Below are positions 1 through 12,516 of a DNA stretch of 64,000 nucleotides, in pieces (positions within the stretch are counted from its first letter, which is position 1; every line of letters starts with the position of its first letter). This stretch comes from Codonopsis lanceolata (Eukaryota > Streptophyta > Magnoliopsida > Asterales > Campanulaceae), in the NCBI GenBank assembly GCA_013146195.2, contig CM028384.1, positions 70,903,990-70,967,989 of the forward strand. Direction: 5' to 3'. Under the pieces are notes generated by a model. It searched no databases. It was not told where the DNA came from and was given only the letters and a program-made list of their open reading frames with translations. A program made the translations under genes and the position numbers.

Positions 1-294
1 ATGCATTCGGAAGCGTCGCCGAAATATATGATCAGGATACAATGGTTGAGAGGAGAAGTAGTCATTAACAAGTTGAGTATTTCTTGCTACACTATTTCAA
101 TTTATATAGCTCATCTTTTTCATTTGGCGACGCCTCTTGATGTTGGATCTTTCCATTTCAATCATCTGTTGTTGTAATTCAATCATCTGCAAAACAATTT
201 TTTCACCTTCAGACATGTTGGATTCAGACTTGTTGGATTCTTTGATATGACTGCTTATGTTAGAGCTATTGGTAGAAGAAAAAGAAAAAGACAT
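1..294 (-). pseudogene. Harbinger transposase N-terminus, partial
   Basis: Reading leftward from an ATG at 294, the frame begins MSFSFSSTNSSN and continues through a charged, glutamine-rich stretch (SEGEKIVLQMIELQQQMIEME, then KRRRQ). A stop lies near position 97. The nucleotide sequence beyond it still aligns with copy 2, and at positions 1-25 it encodes RRRFRMH, the start of the conserved nuclease region. In copy 2 the same place has a stop codon, so the two copies are decaying independently. Partial because the window ends here. Confidence 0.7.
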
Positions 295-639
295 CTTTAG
301 TCGTAAACTGCAGGATAATGACAAGAGTTTATATGTTGAACAATTGTAGCTATTGGTAGAAGAATAAGACACCTTCTCATCTATATATACTAGTTTACAA
401 CGACTATTTTATAACAGCTAGTTACGTTAAAAAACATTAATAATGAAAATTAAATTTAAAAAATTAATAATGAAGAATGAACTTGTAAAATAACATAAAT
501 AGAAAATTACATAAAACGTAATAATTGAAAGTTGCATAAGCACGTTAACATTGAAAGTTTCATAAAAAAATTAATAATGAAAATTACATAAAATTATCCG
601 TGTTGATACAAAGAGCACTAAAATTCATACTCTTTCTTC

Positions 640-1986
640 CTCAACTGCACATTTAATTGCTCACATCCGTGCTGATACATGACAAATTGTGTTTAATTCA
701 TGTGGGAGGTATCTTGAGTAAAAAAAGCAATGTCTTTCACGAGTCTTTCGCGCTCCTTTATTTCTTCTCGAGTCTTTCGAGCTTTCGCATCAATTTTTTA
801 TTTCAATTTCTTTACTTTTCCATTCATTCACAAATTTTTTTCATTTCAAATTCTAGTTATTTTATTTTCGAGAATTTATCTAACGACAACACTATCTCAG
901 AAGAAATTGTATGCAACCCATCTATAACCAAAGATGTTTTGACGTTTCCTTTAACTTTAGCTTTTCTCTTTGTCGCCTTTTGTCCAATCGGACGAGTACT
1001 TAAATTGATTTCTTCCACATTTTCAACATCCACACTAGTCTTAGAATGATCGCCTCGGATTCAGACGTCTTAGACTTTTTATTGGTGTGAAACAAATCTG
1101 TTTGTGGAGAAAATGATACCGAATAATTTTTTAACACATCCCAAACATGATAAAAAAAAAAACAAATTGCTGACCTTTTTCTTGATGGTATAGCTCCTTT
1201 GCATTTCTCATTAGAATATCATCGCTCCAACCGGTGTGATGAGCATTGTGAACCCTATTATAGATTTCGTTGAAACTTCTCACTGATGGAGTAATTCTAG
1301 TTGACCAACGTGGTGCCAACTTCGCTTTATCTCTCGGCATTGAATTACTTGGGCGATGTTTGTTGTAATATTCAGCTACACGCTTCCAATATTGCATACT
1401 CTTTTGATTATTACCAACTATTGGACATTGGTCAATAGTCTGCACAGCTTCCATAAGCGCAAGATCTTCATCCTTGGTCTATTTTGCACGTTTAGTCTTA
1501 TCTTTTCCCAGTTCCGCTTCTGCTTCGTCGTCCAAATCAATTGTTTCTAAATTGATTTGCGTTCCGGGAACCGATGAAAACGTTACCGAAAAAATAACTC
1601 GAGAAAGTCTCATCTACACTTGTTGGACGTGAATTATTTGAAAATATGTAAGTTTGAGAAATTGCACGAGACGTACTTTGCGGAGTGAATAATTGATTTC
1701 CCGTTGGTTGCCAATAATTCGAAGGAAAAAGAATGTTACTAGATGAATTCTCAATAGTTTAAGGAACTTGAAAATTCTGAAAATTTAGAAAATTTGGAGG
1801 CATGTTGAAATTTGGATAATTGGGAACATTTTGATTGTTGGAAAAATTATGCGGGTATTGGGGAGTAGATGAAAATTGAGAATGTTGAACATTCTCGGGA
1901 ACACTAAAGTTTTGTGAATTTTGATTTACTTCACTATCGGGAGAATTCAATAAATTTTGGTAAAAAATAGTACCTATTGGATCCAT
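640..1986 (-). pseudogene. Harbinger ORF1, Myb/SANT-like DNA-binding protein relic
   Basis: Three frame-broken pieces make up one protein. From 1986 an Asn/Pro/Phe-rich N-terminus starts MDPIGTIFYQN and runs to a stop at 1759. A Myb/SANT-like segment at about 1454-1131 contains QYWKRVAEYYN, RWSTRITPSVRSFNEIYNR and DDILMRNAKELYHQ, typical of the trihelix/SANT domain of PIF/Harbinger ORF1 proteins. A C-terminal segment near 1049-657 contains RPIGQKATKRKAK on the minus strand. In Harbinger elements ORF1 and the transposase act together in the nucleus to bind the element ends. Frameshifts and stops show this copy is not functional. The same three segments occur in the same order in the 52-53 kb copy. 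Confidence 0.75.
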
Positions 1987-2127
1987 TTGGAATATAAATA
2001 TGTAGAGAAAGTGATTTTTAAGAAAAGATTATGGAGAAATAAAGGAGGTAAAGAAGAAGTTGTGGAGAAAATGAAGAAGGTTGAGGTGGTTTATTTGTAG
2101 GGAAGAAGGAAGATTTCCACGAAACCC

Positions 2128-4190
2128 TGATGAGCCCAAGATTTCCACGAATTTTCCAAATTTTCTTCTATTTTGTGCTATTTTTGTGTTAATTATGCGT
2201 GAAAATATTATTATTTGTGTTTTTATGCTTAATGTAGGTTTCAATGCATAATAGAGCAATTATATGGTGTTTAGCACAAAGTTCGAGATAATTTCGGGCT
2301 TCAGAGTTGTTTTGGAAATTATTTAGACAAAGTCCATTAAGTAATTCAAGGCAAATCAGGCTTAACAGAGGCTAATGGGGAGTAATAGCTCTAACTGAGG
2401 ACTAATTTGCAAGGTTTGGAGAAGGAAGGACCCTCGGCGCTAACTCCATAACCTCAAGGGCACCGGAGCACTAATCTGAAGATAAGGGAGGTCAACGCTA
2501 ATCTTGAATCTACCTCCCTTTATGCGTTGTCGCCCTGTGCTCGAGCCACGTCACCCCGCCTGTCTCCACCATCCAGCGCTTGACACACGCCCCAGCAGCC
2601 CATCAACAAGCAGCGGCCCACGTCCTCCTATCCGGACCCAACCTAACCCACAGCCCATCCTACCCATCTGCCCGCTTCTTAGCCCACTTCCCTCACTCCT
2701 TTCAGCCCGTTTTACCAGCGGGTGACCAACGAATTTCTCCTTGGTTCAGCCCTGCTCCAGTCCATGTCCCATCCTTCTTTTCATCCCTATTTTAGCCCCT
2801 AATTCTCCTTGTCTTCCCAATTATACCCCTGGCAGCCTTGTGACTCTTTGTGCCTTCTCCTTTTATTTTATCAGCCTTCCTCACTTTGGATGACAAGTCC
2901 CCATTTTGGGACCTTGCACCCAAATGAGGCACCAGCCCCATTTTCTTCTAAAATTCTTCCATTCCTCCGATGCTTGATCACCATTGAAGGTTTGGAGCTT
3001 TCAAGTCAAGGGCCAAGGAAGCATCTAAAGAATATTTCAACCTCGGATTCGCGATTTTTGGTTTAATTCTTTCAACTTATATTTTTAGATATTTGTTATG
3101 ATTTCTAAGATTGATTATTTTTGTAAAAGTGGAATTGGATTGTTCTTAAATTATTTATGGAATACAATTATTTTTCTATGTTAAATATAGTGATTTAATT
3201 TAATCTATTTCTTTATTTAGTACACATTCATGTTGGTTATTATTTTGTGAAATTAATGTTTTTAATTATTTGGCCAATAATTAAATGATTTTAGAAATAT
3301 TTAGGATCCACGAGAGCTACCTTTATATTTCAGAGCAATCAATTAATAGTTGGTGTTTTGTGACACACATCGATAGCCATTATGAGACTAGGTTTGACAC
3401 GCGATCGAACCACCCTAGCCATTCGCGAGGTCGGGAAGGTTAGGGTTGACTATAAGATACGAGAGCCGTAGTTAACCAACTTTAGTTGTCTCGGCTACCA
3501 ACATGAATTGTAAAAAATATAGAGAGTTTCTTTTTGCAAAGTATTACCCATGCGCTTGGTTATTATTGTGTGCTCATCGTGCTTTTAATGACGTAGCGAA
3601 CCATTTGATGATCACTAGAATGATAGGATATGAAATGAATGTCGCTTCCTGTTATTCCAAAAATCACAATAGTAGTTTGGGTGGCGTAAGACCGAATGGA
3701 GATCGTGTGTAGATAGTCTTTGGATGCTTGTTTAGACATGCGGTTATTTTCTCCCCTATATTATGTGTTGCGATGATATGAGCCCGTAACAAGGTTGAGA
3801 GATAGCTAGATTTGTTATACGTAGCGAAAACTCGTAGTGAATAAAATAGCACGTCCGACTACCAAGACTTGAGTTAAAGAAAAGTAAAAAGATGATTAAA
3901 TTAAACACCGCTAAACTAGAAATATTGCACTCCTATATTTTTATCTTGATTTGTTGTTGTCAAACCACCTCCGCAGTAATATAGATTTAATTGCTTTCTA
4001 TGTTGTTTATATTTTTAGATTTTAATTTATTTTCTTTTCGCTCAAATATAATTAGTTAGCCTAATTTTGGTACTTAGTTGGAGTGAAAATTACGTGCATT
4101 CCCTATGGGATCGATAACTCGTACTTAGGAACACTTTATTACTTGATACGGCCAGATAATCTTGCTCGAGATGCGTTTTTGCGCACATCA
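2128..4190 (+). repeat. 5' LTR of the Athila-like element
   Basis: Begins TGATGAGCCC and ends ...CACATCA just before AGTTTT and the primer-binding site. The long length of about 2.06 kb is normal for Athila-type LTRs. The cytosine-rich part at 2510-2800 and the open frames there are not conserved proteins. Confidence 0.65.
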
Positions 4191-4196
4191 AGTTTT

Positions 4197-4214
4197 TGGC
4201 GCCGTTGTCGGGGA
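4197..4214 (+). other. Primer-binding site (tRNA-Asp type)
   Basis: The 18 bases beginning TGGCGCCGTTG complement the 3' end of plant tRNA-Asp except for one base in the GCCGGGG part (GTCGGGG here). The preceding ATCAAGTTTT is the usual LTR-PBS junction of Athila/Tat elements. Confidence 0.8.
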
Positions 4215-5986
4215 ATGATTTAATTTTTGCTCATATATGCTAATATCGATACCAAGCGAAGCTATTTGTATTTTGAGCATGTTTTTTTTTAATCAGTTAC
4301 TTGCGTTTTTATTTATATGTTTTGTATATTGAGTCGTGTTTCGAAGCCCTCCCGAGTTTGTGGGTTTGTAGGAAGGTGTATATAGTGTCCCCACACAAAA
4401 ATATTTTTTTCTTTTTTATTTCGATAATTGCGTTCTTATTCTTTTCTTTTGAGATTGATTTGATGCAGAGATTTAGCGTTTTATTGTAGAAGGTTGCTTG
4501 TAAAGATTTTTTGGAGTGACTTTTTCGGCCCGGACTCCATAAGAAATCAACTTTGAGAGAGTTTTCTTTCCTTTCCTTCTCCTTTTACTTTAAGTTTATG
4601 GAGTATGATTTGGTTGGTGAACTTTGAAAATTCTGAAAATCTTGTGCTTTATACGCCCCAATTTATTTATGATTTGATCATCCGCCTCTCCATTTTTTGC
4701 GCTCTTTGAGTTATACTTGCATTATTTTCTTGGAGTCAATTTTGAGATCACTATATGCATAGTTGAGGATATGTTTGTGATTCATGTGGTAACATCACCT
4801 CATTCATGATAGATAATGCCCATGTTGATGATGGAAATATTTTTATGCTTTGCTTTAGTGATGGTTGTGCATGTCTAAGAGTACCATATTATGAGTCTAA
4901 ATGCCGAGAGTTATATTTTGATGATGAAACGCTTGGTTTGGGCATGTGTGTATGACAAGAGCGTGATATAGGCCATCTTCGGACCGTTTGTGCCTTTCTC
5001 TATCCTACCCATTTATCTCACAAAAATCCCTAGTCTCCCCGTTGAGCTCATTTAAAGAATGACATTTGCCTAAAACACACAATGACCCTCATTCGACTTC
5101 ATTTCTTCTACTTGCATTATCTTATCTCATGAACCTATACACTTTTGTTATCGCCCTTCAAGAGAGCTTGATTTGGAATGAATTATTTTATTTTTTGTAT
5201 TCTTGTTGGAAAGTGTATGCTTCATGAAGGTTTTGTGTTCATTAATGTTGATGTTGGGAATTTGATAATTGTTGTTGAATGGTGGTGGAAAAAAAATGAA
5301 ATGAAAAAGAAAAGAGCCCCCTTGGAAAGCAGTGAAAAGAAAAATAAAGGGTGGCCACAAAAGAAAAAAAATGTCATTGTTCTTCAATTTTTTCAATGAA
5401 ATATAAGGGTGGTACTTAATTGTTGTGGTAGATGAGATACTTGCTTCAACCCAAAGTTTAGCATTTAAGGCGTTGTTGAAGTGAGGTCGTGGTAATTTGA
5501 AGAGTTGTGCTTTCATGAAGCTAGTCATTATGTGAAGACTTCAAATTCTTTGCTCTCTTAGCTTGTTATCATATCCTTTATTTGTAGCCCAAACCTTGGC
5601 CAAACACTACAAGCTTTAAAAAGTCCTATTGATATTGTCATACCGTGTGTTCTTGCCTTGTCTTGTGAGAAAAATATTAGTTGATGACTCTTTCGGTTTG
5701 ATTTGCATTTGGTATCTCGGTTGGCCGTTCAATCTAAGCTAGAGCATTGCTACTTTTTGGTAAAAAAAAAATGTTTTATGGTATGAATGATTGTTTGAGG
5801 ATTGTATGCTAGTATATGAATCAATTCATACCTCTATTATGCATGTTTATACTCTTAGGGTTGATCTCTTTAATGGTAATGCTTGTGGGATCTTAATTGA
5901 GCGCTGCCTTTATTTCATATTGTTCTCGAGCTTTTCCATAATTCATTTTCTTTGCTCGGGACGATCAAAGCTTAAGTTTCGGGGTG
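4215..5986 (+). other. Internal region of the retroelement, no coding capacity seen
   Basis: No gag, protease, reverse transcriptase or integrase motif is visible in any frame. The short open frames, such as 5178-5399, are low-complexity. The last 19 bases (5968-5986, AAGCTTAAGTTTCGGGGTG) are purine-rich and sit directly against the downstream LTR, which fits a polypurine tract. Confidence 0.55.
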
Positions 5987-6545
5987 TGATGAGTCCAAGA
6001 TTTCGACAAATTTTCCTTAAAAAAAAAATTCTATTTTGTGCTATTTTGTGTTAATTATGCGTTGGAAATATTATTATTTGTATTTTTGTGTTTATGTTGT
6101 GTTTAGCACGAAGTTCGAGACAATTTCGGGCTTAAAAGTTGTTTTGGAAATTATTTGGACAAAGTCCGTTAGGTAATTTATCGATGTATTTTATACGTCG
6201 ATTTCTATACTTCTATGACTTAAATTAAGCAATTCCACGAGGCTTTTGACTACTGATATGTGTGTTTAAGTGATTTTATGAGTTTCAGAGTTTTAGGTGA
6301 AAATATATAAATTATAAGGCTCTTTGGTGAAAATTCCGAGAAGGGGCAGAGTGTAAAATTGAAGAAGAAACGAAGATGACCAGGCTGGGCACCTTGTGGT
6401 CGCAAGGTGCAATCTACCTTGCCACCGCAAGGTAGGCAGAAACTTCAGAAATCAAAGCCCGGAGAAATCAAGGACCTTGCGATCGCAAAGTGCCTCATAC
6501 CATGCGACCGCAAGGTAGTCAGAATGCCCATAATTGCATTTTCAC
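5987..6545 (+). repeat. 3' LTR, divergent from its partner
   Basis: The first ~195 bp match the start of the upstream LTR. After about 6182 the sequence differs, and 6390-6520 carries an alternating ACCTTGCGGTCGC-type repeat (three imperfect copies of a CTTGYGRYCGCAAGGT palindrome). Either the downstream LTR comes from another subfamily by recombination, or it was truncated and fused. The end is uncertain. Confidence 0.5.
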
Positions 6546-8062
6546 AAAGAGATCTCATACCACAAAAATAAGGTTAAGTGGTATCCAAAATTTTAACTAT
6601 CACATAAAAATTTAGAAATTACACTTGTTTTTTTTTTTACATATTTCTATATGTTAAAAACGTGTAATTACATTATAATCACTAACATTAATTAACAAGT
6701 CTTTTTTAATATAACATTCAAGACAATCATTTAAAAAGTGATCGGACGTTCAATTTCGTAAATCTGTCTTGACAATATTCATTGCAGAGAAACCAACGGG
6801 TAATACTCGAGAGTTGGGAAAATGGGATGGAGAGGGATTCCTGTTGGGGAGAGGGAGTGAGTAAACAGTATTAAGCATGCCCGATTTTGGGGAGTTCAAC
6901 ATGCTCGACGAAACAGGGTCTCCAATGTAAGATGACCTAATTTTATAGATGTATGCTAATTTTTATTATATATGAAATAAAAAATGTATCAAAAATACAC
7001 AAATTGTTCTTTTGCTCAATGGACTGTAGTGATAATGAAGTAGAAGTCTTTGGTTCAAGTCCTTATAGCTTAATTAATTTTTTTATTTTGGTTATACGGT
7101 TAATTATTAAATTTCATTTTTATGCATATTATATCATACACTTCCCTGTTTTGGGTAAATAGTCTCATATACTATTTTGTTAACATAAATAATCAATTTT
7201 AAAAAATATGCTTATAATTTTTTTCATAATCTTTCATCATTATCCCCTAATTGCATTTTAAGTATAATGGTTATGGTTAAGTTTTTCTTAATTACTAGCT
7301 TCAATACTACTTATATATGTTTACTTCGAAACCTAAATAGATAAAGAGTTACTATATAAAGATAATGACTTTGTATTCGACACTAGTAGAGTTATTCAGT
7401 CTTAATTTTATTTTGTGTTCGCTAAATTTACTTATTAAAAAAATTAGTTGACCATCAAATATTTTATCTGGGTCATAAAAAATAACAATTACTTAAAATT
7501 AAAATATATGTGCAATTATAATAATAATTGGGTATATAATATCAATATTTCAAGTAAAATTCAAATTTTATTGTTATGTGAGTATAATTTTTATTGCTTA
7601 TCTATGTTTAATTCTTAGATGTGTGAGTTGATTTTTTTTAACTTGAAATATAGGGCACACATGTTACCACAAACATATACATCCAAAAATTAAAAAATAA
7701 ATAAAAGAAAAAAATTGATTGAGTATATTATTTTTATTGCAAATTGTTTTAAACAAATAAAGAATAACGGTTTTCAGTAATTATTTAATACTTATTTTAC
7801 TTATATGTTTGTAGGTAGTATACATTTTCAATACTTTAAATGATGAAAAGTCAAAAAAATGATCATCTAAAAATCTCATTTTTATAATTTTGTAAGGATC
7901 CATTTTTTTAATATTCACTCTGGAATCCCAAAAGTTCAGGACCAGCCCTAGTATTGAGTCTATTGACTTATTGTCTACTTTACTGAGTTAGGAGGTTTAG
8001 TTTAGGGGTCCAAACGAAAAATTGGGAGAGTTCTAATTATTAAAAACAAGAAAAATTACTCT

Positions 8063-8063
<1 letters not shown>
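6546..8063. other. AT-rich spacer, no gene seen
   Basis: Nothing coding is supported. Apart from a weak tRNA-like sequence near 7013-7062 the stretch shows only A/T-rich unique-looking sequence, probably old decayed repeats. Confidence 0.6.
7005..7075 (+). repeat. Possible SINE head / tRNA-like sequence
   Basis: TGCTCAATGG at 7013-7022 resembles a Pol III A box and GGTTCAAGTCC at 7052-7062 fits a B box, at tRNA-like spacing. It does not fold into a convincing tRNA cloverleaf and no tail or target duplication was found. Confidence 0.25.

Positions 8064-8094
<31 letters not shown>
8064..8094. repeat. (TTG)n microsatellite
   Basis: About ten uninterrupted TTG units. Its last eight bases (GTTGTTGT) form the left target duplication of the hAT element that follows. 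Confidence 0.95.
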
Positions 8095-8095
<1 letters not shown>

Positions 8096-8896
8096 AGGGG
8101 TGGGCATCGGGTCGAGGTTTTCTTGGGTGCCTGGTTTATCGGGTAGTATATTTTACTACCCGAAACCGATCCGTAAATAGCGGATAACCGCATATCAGGT
8201 ACCCAATTATTTTGGGTAACCGCAAAATCGGGTTCTGTTTACCCGCAATATTAAAAAACTCAATTTATTAAAATTATTTTTTATCCTTTTGATTAGTTCA
8301 CGAAAGCAGCAATACCCCCCCTCTCAATCTAAATCTCTATTGCTTTCCCCTTGTCCCTTCATCTAGATCGGGCCTCTTCCAAATTATTTCGGCCGACGGC
8401 CGTCACCTTCCGGCCACTACCGCACCCCCAACCCACCGGCCTCCACACACCAGTACACAACAATGATTCTATCTATTTATCTCTCTCTATATGGGCCATT
8501 GAAATTGAATTACCGATGTTTCCATCAAAAACAGATTTAATATGCTTGGATGGAAAACTTCAATTATCAAGGCCCTTTTATGCATCCGTTCATCAACATG
8601 CTCGTCAATGATGGCTTAGAGGATGATGAACATTAAGCCTTTAAAAATGAAAAAGAAAAGAAAAGAAGATAATATTCTGATTCTTTGCCTCTCTGGCCAA
8701 ATCGCCCCTAACCCCCAATTCATTTTCTTTAAAACTGATGTGTGTGTATATATATATATATATACTAATCGGGTACCGATCGGGTAATTCGTATAGTAAA
8801 TCAGAACCCGATAACCAAAATAATCCGATCCGATCGGTTATTACTAAATCGGATCGGTTCGGGACCCAAAAACCCGAACCGAATGCCCACCCCCTA
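8095..8896. mobile_element. Non-autonomous hAT element
   Basis: Termini are TAGGGGTGGGCAT and ATGCCCACCCCCTA, near-perfect inverted repeats of the hAT type. They are flanked by the 8-bp duplication GTTGTTGT (8087-8094 and 8897-8904), although the surrounding TTG repeat makes that less decisive. Subterminal CGGGT/ACCCG motifs recur on both sides. No transposase is present. Confidence 0.85.
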
Positions 8897-9274
8897 GTTG
8901 TTGTTGAGCGGTGTACATGGACACCAAACTCGAAAGCATTCGTCCGCCACAGACAAAATAAATATTCATTTTTGATTGAATTAAATAATATTTTCGTCCT
9001 TCAACTTAATATTTTCTATTAGTTTGGTCTTAACACTTTTTCTTATTACATTTGGTCATACATCTCATATTTTTCAATATACTCCCTTCCCACGTTACCA
9101 TCACACTTTTGCCTAAAATTTTTGAAATGCCAAAATAATACTTTACAACTATCGTTGAAATATTTTTAAATAGAAAATATTGTGTTTTTTGCTAGCGTTT
9201 TGGTGAAAACGCTCCACCAAAAAAGCATTTAGTTTTGTGCTCAAGATTTAGGAATAGCAAGGAAACTATATAGT

Positions 9275-9566
9275 ATACTCCATCTATCCCGGATAAATAT
9301 TTCTAAAGGATAAAACACAAGGAATAAGAAATGTAATTAATGATGTGTGGTAATTAAATATGTTGTGACAATAATACTCATCACGCATATTCTATGTCTC
9401 ATTAATTATGTACACATAACATTCACTCTCTTTCTACAATGTACAATAATGATAATATTAAATAAATAGATATATTAGAAAGAATGGTATAAATTTTGTA
9501 TACGAAAAGTCTTTAGGAACATTACAAAATAGAAAATATAAATATTTATCCGGAAAAGAGGGAGTA
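9275..9566. mobile_element. Stowaway MITE
   Basis: Begins TACTCCATCTATCCCGGATAAA and ends TTTATCCGGAAAAGAGGGAGTA, the inverted-repeat ends and TA target of Stowaway (Tc1/mariner-derived) MITEs. About 290 bp, AT-rich, non-coding. Confidence 0.85.
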
Positions 9567-9711
9567 CATAATAACTTAATTCTTTCTTAGGTTTTGTATG
9601 AAGTCAAATGGGTCAATTATTTAGTGAAGGGTGGTTTTAAACATTTACATTACAAACTACTTTTATGAATTACTAATTATTTAGTCCGTGTTTCGGACGA
9701 GTACAATGTAT

Positions 9712-9729
9712 GATATATATATATATATT

Positions 9730-9803
<74 letters not shown>
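9712..9803. repeat. (TA)n microsatellite
   Basis: Long run of alternating T and A with one short interruption. It is a simple repeat that may be variable in length. Confidence 0.95.
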
Positions 9804-9810
<7 letters not shown>

Positions 9811-9819
9811 GATAATATA

Positions 9820-11238
9820 ACTTTTAGACACTATAATTAGATTGTTAATCTCTTCCATGCTTATAATTTTTTTTTCCATTGTTACTAATATTAAACGATT
9901 TTTTTACCTAAATACTTTTAAAATTAATATAAGTTTCTAACTAACGTGTGATATATATTTTGAATTAGTAATAATAGTAATTTTTTTGATCTAAATACTT
10001 TTAAAATTAACATCTAACTTGATAATAATATTAGAAATCTTTTGTTAAAAACTTTTAAAATTATAATTTATTTTTAATCAACGTGGAATACATATTTTCT
10101 ATTTCTATTGGTAATGAAAGTTTTAATCTTCATAGGTACTTAATACAGCACCTATAAAATGCTTAATACAGCACTTTTTGAAATAAGTTTACCAATTTGC
10201 CCTTAGTTCAATTTCAAAATTAAATTAAAAATTATAATTAAATGGAAAAGAAAAAAAAAGATTGGTGGTGGAGGTGGGTGGGTGGTGGTGGAGGTGGGCG
10301 AGGTGGAGGTGAGTTGGTTTTAATTAAATGGAAAAAAAAACTAATTTTTTTTTATGGAGATGGTGGCGGAGGTCGGGAGGTAAGGTTGGGCGGAAGGTGG
10401 CGGAGGTTGAGGTGGTGGAGGCTGGCGGGCTCGGGAGGGTGGTTGGGGGGGGTAAGGGAGGGGAGGCTTGTGGGATGGGGGGGGAGGGGGCTAGGCTGGG
10501 ATAGCGTGGGAGGATCGGGCTAGGCCCATTGGGAGGGCTTGTGGGGGTGGGGACTGGGTTGGCCGGAGTGGGGAGGGAGAGGCGGGCCATTGGCCTGTGC
10601 CTGGGGTTGGGGCTGGGCGGTGGTCAGATGGGCGGTGGGGGTGGTCCGGTGGGATTGGTTCGGTGTTCAATTTTTTATTTTTTTTTAATTTATCAAGGGT
10701 AATATAGTATTTTTACAATAAAAAGTGCTGTATTAAGCATTTTATAGGTGCTGTATTAAGTATACCCCTTAATCTTTTATGTAAAGACTTTTAAAACCAG
10801 TACCACATTCTAACCATGTGGTATACATATTTTCTATTAGTAATAATAGTAGTAGATAAAAGACTTTTTACCCAATAGTCATTTCTAAACAATATGAGAT
10901 ATATATTTTCTATTGGTAATAATATGAAAATGCATTTGTCTAATGACTTCTGTAACCAATGTGAGATCCATCATCTAAAAAGTTTTTAAACTAGTATCAC
11001 TTTTCTAACCAATGTGAAATAGTTCTATTTTATTGTTAATAATTGTAAACTTTTAAAACGAGCATCACTCTCTAACCATTGTGGGATAGATAACCTCATT
11101 TGGTAATAATAGTAGAAGTCTTTTATCTTAAAAATTTATAACCAACATCTATTTCTAAATAATGTGAGATACACCCCTTTCTATTATATTAATGATAAAA
11201 CTAAAAAAATATTTGAAGACTTTTAAAAATATTGGTAG
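9820..11238. repeat. Degenerate ~75-80 bp minisatellite
   Basis: Imperfect tandem units share AAAGACTTTTAAAA, TTTCTAACCAATGTGAGATA and TTTCTATTGGTAATAATAGT in that order. At least eight units can be followed, interrupted by the TIR element at 10131-10768. Related units occur at 37080-37260 and, in inverted orientation, at 38030-38620. Confidence 0.7.
10131..10768 (+). mobile_element. TIR element with duplicated terminal motif (copy 1)
   Basis: Both ends carry an inverted repeat in which CTTAATACAGCAC occurs twice, separated by CTATAAAATG. The element is flanked by TTAATCTT (10123-10130 and 10769-10776), an 8-9 bp duplication. The interior from 10260 to 10660 is extremely G-rich on the + strand (runs of GGTGG and GGGG). 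The open frames there are a consequence of that bias and encode only Gly/Arg/Trp-rich strings. Duplication length and long TIRs suggest a Mutator-like MITE. Confidence 0.75.
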
Positions 11239-11913
11239 CTTTGCAAGTATAGGTACTTAATACATCACCTATAAAATACTTAATACAACACTTTTTTAAA
11301 AAAAAGTTTACCAATTTACCATTTGTTCAATTTCAAAATCAAATTGAAAATTATAATTAAATGGAAAAAAAGAAAGAAGATTGGTGGTGGAGGTGGGCGA
11401 GAGTTGGTTTTTAATTATATGAAGAAAAAAAACTATAATTTTTTTGGGTGGAGATGGTGGCGGAGGCTGGGCGGGGGAGAGGCAGGCGGTTATGCTGGGT
11501 GAGGGAAGGACTTGTGGAGGCCTAGTCCATGTGGGAGGGACTGGGTCAGGAACAGGTGGGTGGGCTGGGCCTTGAGGAGGGATTGGCTTGGCCCATGCAG
11601 AGTGGGAGGGACTGAGTCTGGGGCAAGCGTGGGTTGGGGCTGGAGGAGGGACTGGGCTTGGGCCAGGTAGAGTGGAAGGGCTGGGGGAGGGATTAGGGGT
11701 TGGGGAGAGGGACCGAGCTTAGTCCAGGCGGTGTGGGAGGGTTGGGGGAGGGGCAAGCGGTGGGCGGTGGGGGTGATCCGATGGGCGCTCGGTGTTGGTC
11801 CGGTGGGGTGTTCTATTTTTATTTTTATTTTTAATTTTTTCAAGGGTAATATAGTATATTTACAACAAAAAGTGTTGTATTAAGTATTTTATATGTGTTG
11901 TATTAAGTATAAT
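11239..11913 (+). mobile_element. TIR element with duplicated terminal motif (copy 2)
   Basis: Same family and orientation as the element at 10131. It begins GGTACTTAATACATCACC and ends GTGTTGTATTAAGTATA. The G-rich interior (11380-11800) is similar but clearly diverged. A TTTGCAAG/TTTCGCAA pair flanks it, a possible decayed target duplication. Confidence 0.65.
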
Positions 11914-12261
11914 CCTTTCGCAAAAGAATGTGGTAACTTCAGGATCCCCGAAATGATTTGGTAGTTTTCAATGCTACCGGATCATTAACTTCAACAACAA
12001 TAAAAATGGAATGAAACGGCAAAGTTTTGGATTGAAAGACAATGGAATGGTGTGGTTTCAATGTAAAATTCAATCCGCACTTTCAAAACCTCTTCAAGTG
12101 GCCGACATATCCTTTCCACGTGGCACCATTAGACTGGTCAAGTGATTTTTTTAATCCGGTTTTTGGCATATTTTTCACCTCAAAAATTATTTTTTTCCAT
12201 TTTTTAAATTATCTACACATTTTTATCTATAAATAGACACTTAGTTTGCTAGATACCAACT

Positions 12262-12516
12262 CATTGCTTGTTTGGTGGAGCGTTTTGACCAAAACACTGG
12301 TAAAAAACGCAATGCTTTCTCTTTAAAAGTGTTTCAATACAGTGTTTTATAAAATGTGTTGCGTTTACAACTATTTTGTTTATAAAAATAGCGTTTTGAA
12401 ATAGTTTTCTAAACATGTTTACAAGAAAAAAATTACGTTTCGGAAATGTTGCGTTTTAAAAGCGTTGCGTTTAGAAAAAGCTGTGTTTTCAAAACGCTGC
12501 ACCAGATGAGGCCTTT
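12262..12516. mobile_element. Foldback MITE, probably hAT-type
   Basis: TTTGGTGGAGCGTTTTGA at the left pairs with TCAAAACGCTGCACCAGATGA at the right. Inside are further GCGTTTT/AAAACGC pairs. A short related piece lies at 9190-9235. No coding content. Confidence 0.6.

Larger units (their letters stand above)
1..2127 (-). mobile_element. PIF/Harbinger DNA transposon, 5' part (copy 1)
   Basis: This is the left-truncated relative of the full-length element at 49573-53532. Read on the minus strand it holds an ORF1 (Myb/SANT-like) relic followed by the N-terminus of the transposase, the usual Harbinger order. Nucleotide similarity to the second copy is obvious over the whole length. The right side ends where an LTR retrotransposon begins (TGATGAG at 2128), so its outer terminus is not present here. 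The rest of the transposase would lie left of the window. Confidence 0.85.
2128..6545 (+). mobile_element. Non-autonomous Athila-like LTR retrotransposon
   Basis: The element starts TGATGAG at 2128 and the same sequence restarts at 5987. The two LTR starts align for about 200 bp (Harbinger-free TGATGAG.CCAAGATTTC, then ACAAAGTCC) and then diverge. A primer-binding site matching the 3' end of tRNA-Asp lies at 4197, and a polypurine-like stretch precedes the second LTR. The internal region of only about 1.8 kb has no recognisable gag or pol, so it resembles a large retrotransposon derivative that depends on proteins from another element. Confidence 0.75.

Noticed and set aside
10242..10590. Gly/Trp/Arg-rich (+) and Pro-rich (-) proteins
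   Set aside because: They are readings of a G-rich transposon interior; the related copies at 11490 and 24093 do not preserve the frame.
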